Source: an uncultured Dorea sp. (lineage in GTDB: Bacteria > Bacillota > Clostridia > Lachnospirales > Lachnospiraceae). Taken from it: a stretch of 14,604 nucleotides of DNA. Made by a program: the position numbers and the translations under genes. The stretch covers positions 1-14,604 of the forward strand of contig CAJTYU010000045.1 in NCBI GenBank assembly GCA_910584095.1. Direction: 5' to 3'. Positions 6,872 to 13,039 of the stretch are shown in pieces. Under the pieces are notes generated by a model. The model was not told the origin of the DNA, made no database searches, and worked only from the letters and a program-made list of their open reading frames with translations. Each line of letters begins with the position of its first letter. Position 1 is the first letter of the stretch.

Positions 6872-8347
6872 TCAGCACCGCTCTGTATAATCCAACGCAA
6901 TCCAGCCGATTCCGCTTTTTAACCTGCCCCATTTAGATGCGCCTTTTCCTTCTGCTTCCTCCACTATGGTGTAAACACCGACAGGAATATACTTCACACG
7001 GGCATAATCCGTCCCCGGCCCTTTACGGATATTAAGGTCGGAAATTTTAACCCTTACCGTATAAGGGACTTTCACAGCCGCCGCTTCCGGATAAATGATC
7101 GTGCCGCTCTCGTCAAAAACAAAATATCCCTCATTGGCATCGGCACACTTTTTCGCATTTTCCAAGCTGTGGAATGCGCCTTTCTGTGAAGTTTTATCAT
7201 CCCATGCCTTCCTGACACGGTACCAAACTTCTTCCTCCCCGGCCGCATCATACTGCGTCAAATTCCAGCGTTCAATGATGGAGCAGAGTTTCTCCACATA
7301 ATCCGGCGCAGTGGCATACCCGCCGTCCTTGATGATCTGCGCCGCCTTCCTGTAATCCGTACAGCCTTTCAGACCGTCATACCGCAGCCTGTTTCCATTC
7401 TTCGCCCCAAGCAGATATGCGGAATGGTCTGCAATGGATTTCTCCACGGACGGATATTTACGGAAATCCGCAGTTACCGTCACATAAGCGCCGTTCTCAT
7501 ATTCCTGCGTTTTCTTTGTATAAACAGAAACGCCGTCCCACGCCGAGCCTCCCCATGTGTTGCCGGAGAGGGATTTCTTCATGCCGAACACATTATTTGC
7601 CTTCTGCGCCAGCTCGCTCTTCCCGTAGCCGGACTCCAGAATAAACTGTGCGAAAGACACGCTGGCAAGGATGCCGCTCTGCTTCATGTCTGCAGTAAAT
7701 AAGGCTCCCGCCTTTGCAACCACTTCCCTTTCAGGAAGATTTGCAAATACAGAAGCCTGAATGCCCGAAGGCGCATCTGCGCCGCCCATCGCCGCCTTGA
7801 CCGCCTTGCGGAATCCGTCCATCGTATATCCCATGCCAAGCTGCGTCCATAAATGCTCCGGATCTCCGTGGTTGCTCGCCACGCCCCGGCTGTGTCCCTC
7901 CTTATGGGAAATAATTACCCCGTCCGCCAGCGGATCAAGATGGAACTTTTTGCAGAGCATGGCGAACAGCTCCACCGCTGTCTCATACGTCCGCTTCGCC
8001 GCCGCTTTTGCCGCAGCAGTATCCGTACAGGTAAAAGTCGATCCGCTTGTATACCGGATACAGGAAGGCTCGCACATTTCTATGCCGATATGGGTATTAT
8101 TCGCCGCTCCCCCGCAGTGCCACCCACGGTGATTCCACGGAAGCGTCTGGTAAACGGTCCCGTCATTTCCGTCAATGAATCCATGCACACAGGCGCTTGT
8201 AAAATCCGCCCTGTTCCAACTGCTGATAAATACGGATGCCCGTGGCTGCGGGCATCCCACGGAATGGAGCATCAGCCCCTTTACCGTGATTTTCCTCCCT
8301 GCCGTATAGCAGGGATTTTTCGTCAAGAATGACTGCACCAGTTTCAT
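6872..8347 (-). CDS. Endolysin: N-acetylmuramoyl-L-alanine amidase + glucosaminidase + SH3
   Basis: 491 residues from the ATG at 8347. It cuts cell-wall peptidoglycan at the end of the lytic cycle. Domain 1 (about 20-188) is an Amidase_2/PGRP-type zinc amidase, with H28 in LMLH and the NHGDPEHLW segment (159-167) as likely metal/catalytic region. Domain 2 (about 205-365) is a FlgJ-like beta-N-acetylglucosaminidase with catalytic Glu E238 in AQFILESGYGKS. A short SPOR-like stretch (about 375-420) leads to a C-terminal bacterial SH3 domain (about 428-491, SDLNIRKGPGTDY) for wall binding. There is no signal peptide, so export depends on the holin. The GTG at 8353 is in frame but only 4 bases from the GGGGG site, so the ATG at 8347 (10 bases) is preferred. 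Two wall-cutting activities in one protein is unusual but known among Clostridia phages. Confidence 0.92.
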   Translation of the reverse strand: MKLVQSFLTKNPCYTAGRKITVKGLMLHSVGCPQPRASVFISSWNRADFTSACVHGFIDGNDGTVYQTLPWNHRGWHCGGAANNTHIGIEMCEPSCIRYTSGSTFTCTDTAAAKAAAKRTYETAVELFAMLCKKFHLDPLADGVIISHKEGHSRGVASNHGDPEHLWTQLGMGYTMDGFRKAVKAAMGGADAPSGIQASVFANLPEREVVAKAGALFTADMKQSGILASVSFAQFILESGYGKSELAQKANNVFGMKKSLSGNTWGGSAWDGVSVYTKKTQEYENGAYVTVTADFRKYPSVEKSIADHSAYLLGAKNGNRLRYDGLKGCTDYRKAAQIIKDGGYATAPDYVEKLCSIIERWNLTQYDAAGEEEVWYRVRKAWDDKTSQKGAFHSLENAKKCADANEGYFVFDESGTIIYPEAAAVKVPYTVRVKISDLNIRKGPGTDYARVKYIPVGVYTIVEEAEGKGASKWGRLKSGIGWIALDYTERC

Positions 8348-8349
8348 AA

Positions 8350-8769
8350 TCACTTATCCCCCTTTTCATTTTCTGCCCTGTCATGGAGCTGCTCCAGCAC
8401 CGCCTTCATCTGCTCCGGAATGGGAAGCCCCAGATGCGCCGCATTCTCCAGAAGGCTTACACCTTCATTGGAAATGTAGAAAAAGATAACGGCAGTACGC
8501 AGCACGCTCCCCGTCCCGATAACCTGCACATCAAGGATGTTGGCAATCCCCACCAGCAGAAAGATCAGTACCTTCCTGCAGATCCCCTTAAATCCCACCT
8601 CACTGGACAGCTTCTTATCCGCCACCGCGCACATCACGCCCGTGATGTAATCCACAGCCGCAAATACCACAAGGGCAACCAGCAGGCCGTCACAGCCACC
8701 CAAGAAGTAGCCGAGCCACCCTCCGATGGCTGCAAAAATGAGTTGGATCGTGTTCCAGAATTCTTTCAT
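8350..8769 (-). CDS. Phage holin, phage_holin_4 / TcdE-like family
   Basis: 139 residues. Forms membrane lesions that let the endolysin reach the wall. Hydrophobic segments lie at about 8-26, 28-50 and 66-86. The family phrases VFAAVDYITGV (35-45), KKLSSEVGFKGI and FFYISNEGVSLLENAAHLG are present, and LPIP precedes a charged amphipathic tail. AAGGAGGG (8776-8783) is 6 bases before the ATG. The stop lies 2 bases before the preferred endolysin ATG, so the two are coupled. A strong terminator ends only 19 bases upstream of this ribosome binding site and no promoter fits in between. The gene is therefore probably reached by read-through from the tail genes or by antitermination. Confidence 0.92.
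   Translation of the reverse strand: MKEFWNTIQLIFAAIGGWLGYFLGGCDGLLVALVVFAAVDYITGVMCAVADKKLSSEVGFKGICRKVLIFLLVGIANILDVQVIGTGSVLRTAVIFFYISNEGVSLLENAAHLGLPIPEQMKAVLEQLHDRAENEKGDK
8358..8364 (-). promoter_or_regulatory. Ribosome binding site of the endolysin
   Basis: AAGGGGG on the minus strand, inside the holin 3' end, lies 10 bases before ATG 8347 and 4 before GTG 8353. It favours the ATG as start. Confidence 0.55.
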
Positions 8770-8802
8770 AGCGAACCCTCCTTAAAATGATTTTTTTGTA
8801 TG

Positions 8803-8832
8803 AAAAAAGCGGCTGTCCCTGAAACAACCGCT
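8803..8832 (-). terminator. Strong terminator opposite the symE leader, upstream of holin
   Basis: On the minus strand AGCGGTTGT pairs with ACAGCCGCT over 9 bp (one G-U) with a 7-base loop, then a run of six T residues (8808-8803). No minus-strand gene ends nearby: the nearest, the tail fibre gene, stops at 9416. It therefore ends a non-coding transcript, attenuates the lysis genes, or both. Confidence 0.8.
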
Positions 8833-8991
8833 GATTCCCAAGTGAAGGCAATGTCTTTTTACACAATGTTTTCTTCCTATCTTTGTTGGATTTATTCCCC
8901 TGATCTGCTTGCTATTTCCCCGCTTTAGAGTGATTAATAACACTACCCAAACCACCGCCCGCAAAGGACGGCACAGAAAGGAGATATTTTT
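8833..8991 (-). ncRNA. Candidate SymR-like antisense RNA region (extent uncertain)
   Basis: In the E. coli SymE/SymR type I pair, an antisense RNA overlaps the toxin leader. Here the toxin leader is faced on the minus strand by a strong terminator (8803-8832) that serves no visible gene. An RNA starting near or inside the symE start and ending there would cover the toxin ribosome binding site at 8977-8983. I found no convincing minus-strand promoter, so the start is unknown and this is inference. Confidence 0.3.
8906..8947 (+). promoter_or_regulatory. Promoter/operator of the symE-like gene (shared element, copy B)
   Basis: TTGCTA (8909-8914), then after 19 bases TTAATA (8934-8939) preceded by TGA as an extended -10. 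It shares TGCTTG, GCTTTAGAGTGAT (13 of 13) and ACTACC with the recombinase upstream region at 6738-6778. The element ends 44 bases before the start codon at 8992. No Firmicutes-type LexA box is visible here, although E. coli symE is SOS-controlled. Confidence 0.5.
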
Positions 8992-9354
8992 ATGCAGACA
9001 AAAAACTTAAAAGTTGCCTACACCAGCCGTTACAGCAAATCCTCTTACACTTCCGTTCCGAAAATCCAGATGGAAGGGAAGTGGCTTGAAGAGCTTGGCT
9101 TCGCCATCGGGACGCTCCTCAAGGTAGAATTCGAGGAAGGCTCCATCCGCATCCGCCCGCTGACCGCCGAAGAAGCGTCCGAGCAGAAACAGCAGGAACT
9201 GAAAGCCGAGCTTGACCGCAAATCTGCGGAACTGAAAAAAGTACAGCTCGGCCTTGCCGCCGCCTACGCCGGCCTTTCCCCTGAGCTATCCCAAGTTGCA
9301 GAGCCCAGTTCCCCGTATTCTTCTTCCCACAGGAAGTCCAGAAAATCCAAGTAA
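8992..9354 (+). CDS. SymE-like type I toxin family protein
   Basis: 120 residues. Residues 6-57 match the SymE/AbrB-like swapped-hairpin family: VAYTSRYSKSSYTSVPKIQM, GKWLEELGFAIGT, then VEFEEGSIRIRP. In E. coli SymE is an SOS-induced toxin that affects RNA and nucleoid structure and is silenced by the antisense RNA SymR. The exact activity of phage and Firmicutes homologues is not established. Residues 60-90 are a charged, probably coiled-coil helix (EEASEQKQQELKAELDRK), and the end is Ser/Pro/Lys-rich. AAAGGAG (8977-8983) lies 8 bases before the ATG. This is the only plus-strand gene in the window and it interrupts the late operon between tail fibre and holin, so it is probably a separately regulated prophage-borne gene. 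Confidence 0.8.
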   Translation: MQTKNLKVAYTSRYSKSSYTSVPKIQMEGKWLEELGFAIGTLLKVEFEEGSIRIRPLTAEEASEQKQQELKAELDRKSAELKKVQLGLAAAYAGLSPELSQVAEPSSPYSSSHRKSRKSK

Positions 9355-9388
9355 CCATCTGACCGCATCACTCCAACATATTTTATTT

Positions 9389-9417
9389 AGCAGGGGACGT
9401 CTCTCCCCTGCTTTTTT
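9389..9417 (+). terminator. Terminator of the symE-like gene
   Basis: AGCAGGGG pairs with CCCCTGCT (9405-9412) over 8 bp around an 8-base loop, followed by a run of T residues to 9417. The T-run overlaps the TAA stop (9416-9418) of the convergent tail fibre gene. In the opposite direction only TAAATAAAATA follows the stem, so termination of the tail transcript would be weaker. Confidence 0.85.
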
Positions 9418-10813
9418 ATGCTTCCTCTGTCAGCGTATAAGTGATCTTCATCGTCTTATCGACTGTTTTGATTACCGCCGAGGAAAGGTTATTGATGGAA
9501 GCAAGGTACGGCGTCAGAAGGTACGTTGTCCGAAATTCGCTCCCGTAGCTGCCTCCCCACCCGAACAGGAAATGCTTATACTGGAACAGCGGTGTTGCCG
9601 CATCGTTCAGCCTTACGCTTCCCTGCGTATGGATGACTTCATCCGCCGCAGTGATCTGGAAATCCCCCGCTACGATCAGATCCCCGACCAGCGTCATATA
9701 CACTTCACAGGAGCCTGCATCGCACAGCGGCTTCCATTTGGAAGTAAACCCGAATTCAATCAGCGTGATGTCCGCCTGATTGGAAAGATTGATGCGGTAG
9801 ATGCCCTTCTTATTATAAGCAAGGACATACAGATACCCGTTCCGCACACAGCATTTGACCACCCGCTCCGGGTAGGTGGTGCTTCCGTCCCTGTTCCCTA
9901 CGTCCATCAGCTTCGCATTGGACAGCGTCCATTCCCCTTCCGTAAAGGAATAATCCGTTTTGGAAATCTTAATCCACACCATCGTTGCACTGCCGGAGGA
10001 ATTTCCCTCATTGGAAAAGCCGTACCAGTACCCGTCCTTCCCATCCATGAATTCCCCGTAAAGCGTATAGTCCCCAAGAAAATGGAAGGTCTGCGTGGTC
10101 AGCACCTTATCCTCCAAAACGGTATAGGTGGAATCATCCAGTTTTTCATTCAGCCCGATGTTGAAGATCGGAATCCGGATTTTCCTGATCCGCACGCTGG
10201 AATCCTCCGCCGTAATGGAATACAGCAGGTTATTTTCAAAATCCACCTCTGCTGTTTCAAACAGCACCATCTGATTCGCTTTTGGGACGTCCCCGATATC
10301 CGCCGCCTTTATCTGAAGGAAGGTGCTGGCGTCCCCCACAAGGCTGCCGTATCCGTTTTCCCCTCCTTTGGCGCTGGTCAGTGCGACTGCCGCTATCGTC
10401 CCGTTCCCCTGACTCGGCGTAAACTCCCATACGAACTTATACCCGTTCTCCAGAGCCTTGCTCTCCGTCAGGTTTAAGCTGCCTCTCGCTGTATTTGCTG
10501 TGGAATTTACGTTATTGGAAGCATAGGCCACCGGGAGGTTATCTGACAGTGTGTAGATATTGTCCGCATTCTCTTCCAGCGTCTTCGAGAAAAGAAGGAT
10601 GCCTCCGATCATATTCGGGCAAATGGGAAACAGGTTTCCATTCCACATGATCGCATCATCATACTCCCCTGTCGCTTTGTAGAAAATCCCCATCGGATTC
10701 AGACCGAGAATATTGTTGACCGCATTTGTTACCATATTTTCTTCCGTGACCGTCTCAACCTCGGATGTATTCACATCCGTCAGTTCCACGACCATCGTCC
10801 CTTTCAATCTCAT
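9416..10813 (-). CDS. Phage tail fibre-like / receptor-binding candidate
   Basis: 465 residues from the ATG at 10813. AGGAGGT lies 5 bases upstream (10819-10825), and the start is one base after the stop of the tail tip gene. The longer in-frame start at 10879 lies inside that gene. The N-terminus MRLKGTMVVELTDVNTSEVE is the type I associate with Firmicutes phage tail fibre proteins located after the tail tip. The body is beta-rich, with aromatic- and glycine-rich segments (GKDGYWYGFSNEGNSSGS) and repeated Y/W strands that suggest a beta-propeller or beta-sandwich. No chaperone, peptidase or lyase motif is seen. Last structural gene before the lysis module, which suits host recognition. It is probably the fastest evolving part of the phage, but that is inference. 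Confidence 0.7.
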   Translation of the reverse strand: MRLKGTMVVELTDVNTSEVETVTEENMVTNAVNNILGLNPMGIFYKATGEYDDAIMWNGNLFPICPNMIGGILLFSKTLEENADNIYTLSDNLPVAYASNNVNSTANTARGSLNLTESKALENGYKFVWEFTPSQGNGTIAAVALTSAKGGENGYGSLVGDASTFLQIKAADIGDVPKANQMVLFETAEVDFENNLLYSITAEDSSVRIRKIRIPIFNIGLNEKLDDSTYTVLEDKVLTTQTFHFLGDYTLYGEFMDGKDGYWYGFSNEGNSSGSATMVWIKISKTDYSFTEGEWTLSNAKLMDVGNRDGSTTYPERVVKCCVRNGYLYVLAYNKKGIYRINLSNQADITLIEFGFTSKWKPLCDAGSCEVYMTLVGDLIVAGDFQITAADEVIHTQGSVRLNDAATPLFQYKHFLFGWGGSYGSEFRTTYLLTPYLASINNLSSAVIKTVDKTMKITYTLTEEA

Positions 10814-10814
10814 T

Positions 10815-12656
10815 TCAGACCTCCTGTTCCATGACCACCGGGCGGCAGAATGCGCCGATGGCATACTTATCTGCCACATGGTCGCTGTAGCTTTTCTGCA
10901 CCAGCTCCATTGTTTCCATCTTTATGGTTTCTGCATATCCTTTCCCTTGAAGGCCGCCTCCGATCATAAACCCTGCCGTTGTCTCTTCTATATTGATCTT
11001 GCCGTCCCATGCCGCAGCCGCCGCCATTGCCTGACCGCTGATTGCTGCAATGCAGCCCCCGGTATCCACACTCCCTGTCCCGTTTGCCATCCGCAGGTAC
11101 ACCTCAAAGGTGTTCGTGATATTCGGCACGACATTATCAATCGGATAATAGAGAAAGAGGATATGCTTCCCACTGTGCCATGTCTCTGCCGGATGGTGGA
11201 GCAGTATCTCATCATCATTGAATACGAAGGTCACAATGGCTTCCGCCATGCCGTCCTCCGTCCATGTAACCGGGAGTTCTACCTCAACCGTAACAGAATC
11301 GCTGGATTCGTCAGATCCATCCGTCTCCGCAGTTCCATCCGTATTTGATGGGATCACGATGCTCCCCTTCGCGCTGGCTTCCCGGTCCGTCTGCACCGCA
11401 GCCACATCCACAAGCACCTGCCCGAAGAACTGCACATGGGTTTCTTCCGATGATGCGAATTCAAGGCTGATGATCCGCACATCGCTGTCGGCAATTGTAT
11501 AAGCGGAAGCATTCGTGAAAGTGTGTATGCCGATCTTACCCGCTTCGATCTGGTTTAACAGCCCGGAAATGTTCTTGTCATTCTTGCTCTTTGCCTGTGC
11601 AAGCCGGGGATTCTTCCCCACGCACCGGATGGACTGCCGCCCGCCGATGCGGTGTTCGATAGAAGTAATGCAGGCGGTCTGCGTCCCGTCCGTCTGCCCG
11701 CCGGAAAACGTCAGCACATCCCCCAAGTCCAGAGCCGGATTCCCGATCGTGGAGGAATCAAATGGGACATAGGATATTACCGACAGGTCCGCCAAGATAT
11801 TTTCGCAGAGTGTCCGCCTTGTTTCCTCAAGCCCGAACTGCAGGAGCGGATTGACGCCAAGATTCATGGTCAGCCCGTCATCTGTTTCCAGCGCATAATA
11901 TTCCGCTGTCTGCGTCCGCAGATTCGTGGAGCTGACCGCCGTATACCTTGTAATAAAATCAGAAAAGCTGCTGGAGAAGCGGTGTTTTCCTTTCACTTCC
12001 AAGACCGGGGCTGCGCCGTATTTCCTTAGTTCAAGGCATCCCTCCCGGTTAATGCAGAAAAAGCCGCCCAGCACCTGCGCCACGAAATACAGCACATCCC
12101 GGTACGTTTCAATGTCATTTTCCGGGTAGACGGAAAGCATCTCCGCCCCATTCGGCATCGCTTCGATCTCCTCTTTGGTATGGGCAAGCTCCACATCACA
12201 GGCTCCGCAGCACAGCTCCAGAAACGCATAGGCATTTCCCACGGTTTCAAACCCGTTAAAACTCTTTTCAAACCGGAGCATATAATCATACGCTTTCAGC
12301 TCCAGCGTTTTCAGATGCCTGTTCGCCTCGCTGACTTCAAAAATACCCATCGGGATCTCCTCAAAGCCCCCGTCCGGCAGCCGGAAATGACAGGACAGCT
12401 CCACCTTCGCATCCTCCAGCGTATAGCGGTCGATCTGCGAAAAGAGCGTGATCCCCATCTCAGACGCATATACTGTCCCAATCTCCAGCTCCGTGCTTCC
12501 GCAGCACTGCGCCGTGATATACCCGCTTCCCTTCACGATATCCCGGTACCCGAAAGGATACTCTTTTCCGGCTTTTGTCGTAATCTTCCCCGTCCAGTAA
12601 TATTCTCTGGTGTTCTCCTGCACCGCCTGCAGGAACGCATCGCTCACCGGGTACAT
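10815..12656 (-). CDS. Phage tail tip / baseplate protein
   Basis: 613 residues from the ATG at 12656, chosen because AAAGGGG (12664-12670) lies 7 bases upstream and this start does not run far into the preceding gene. An ATG at 12707 would overlap it by 34 bases. The first 350 residues resemble tail tip or hub proteins of Firmicutes siphoviruses: MYPVSDAFLQAVQENTREYY, an early IDRYTLEDAKVELSCHF stretch, then a hub-like region with DVLYFVAQVLGGFF and LGDVLTFSGG. An acidic Ser/Thr linker (about 445-460, ETDGSDESSDS) leads to a beta-rich C-terminal part with a jelly-roll look. Placement between the tape measure and the tail fibre supports the assignment. No peptidase or muramidase motif is seen. 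The exact family is not certain. Confidence 0.75.
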   Translation of the reverse strand: MYPVSDAFLQAVQENTREYYWTGKITTKAGKEYPFGYRDIVKGSGYITAQCCGSTELEIGTVYASEMGITLFSQIDRYTLEDAKVELSCHFRLPDGGFEEIPMGIFEVSEANRHLKTLELKAYDYMLRFEKSFNGFETVGNAYAFLELCCGACDVELAHTKEEIEAMPNGAEMLSVYPENDIETYRDVLYFVAQVLGGFFCINREGCLELRKYGAAPVLEVKGKHRFSSSFSDFITRYTAVSSTNLRTQTAEYYALETDDGLTMNLGVNPLLQFGLEETRRTLCENILADLSVISYVPFDSSTIGNPALDLGDVLTFSGGQTDGTQTACITSIEHRIGGRQSIRCVGKNPRLAQAKSKNDKNISGLLNQIEAGKIGIHTFTNASAYTIADSDVRIISLEFASSEETHVQFFGQVLVDVAAVQTDREASAKGSIVIPSNTDGTAETDGSDESSDSVTVEVELPVTWTEDGMAEAIVTFVFNDDEILLHHPAETWHSGKHILFLYYPIDNVVPNITNTFEVYLRMANGTGSVDTGGCIAAISGQAMAAAAAWDGKINIEETTAGFMIGGGLQGKGYAETIKMETMELVQKSYSDHVADKYAIGAFCRPVVMEQEV

Positions 12657-12673
12657 GAAAACACCCCTTTCCG

Positions 12674-13036
12674 CTATAATTCGTTCAATGTAAAAGACAC
12701 CGTCCACAGCCCTTTCTTGGAGGTGTCCTTATACAGCTTCGCCTTAAATCCGGTCACATACATCTCTGTTTCCTTTAGTGCCAGCTCCTCCGTGTCAAAG
12801 TATTGGACGGCAATCTTCTCCTGCTTGGAAAATGCCGTCAGCCTTGCGAGCCATGCGGCGCTGACGGAGAAAGCCACGGCAATCGTGACCACCCCCGTCC
12901 TTACCACATCCCTCTGCGTTGTCCCAGCCTCCGTCTCCCCGCCGGAATCCGCCTCCACGTCAGTAAGATTCAAATCATACGAATCGGGAAGCGGAAGGGA
13001 CACGCCTTCCATTTTCAGATACTGCATAAACGCCAT
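12674..13036 (-). CDS. Small phage tail component after the tape measure
   Basis: 120 residues, opening MAFMQYLKMEGVSLPLPDSY, with VEADSGGETEAGTTQRDVVR in the middle and a beta-strand-rich second half ending WTVSFTLNEL. Proteins of this size and pattern commonly lie between the tape measure and the tail tip in Clostridia siphophages; I think of the DUF6711 group but cannot confirm it. It likely joins the tail tube end to the tip complex. GGAGG lies just before the ATG, inside the last codons of the tape measure gene, and the start is 3 bases after that stop, so the genes are tightly coupled. Confidence 0.65.
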   Translation of the reverse strand: MAFMQYLKMEGVSLPLPDSYDLNLTDVEADSGGETEAGTTQRDVVRTGVVTIAVAFSVSAAWLARLTAFSKQEKIAVQYFDTEELALKETEMYVTGFKAKLYKDTSKKGLWTVSFTLNEL

Positions 13037-13039
13037 TTC

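Noticed and set aside
8782..8964. 60-residue minus-strand frame upstream of holin, considered as a small XkdX-like gene
   Set aside because: It runs through the terminator hairpin, is Cys/His/Arg-rich without family resemblance, and lacks a ribosome binding site.
9254..10477. 407-residue plus-strand open frame
   Set aside because: It is antisense to the tail fibre-like gene, overlaps the symE-like gene and its terminator, and has Pro/Arg/His-rich low-quality sequence with no ribosome binding site. It is a shadow of the GC-rich gene.
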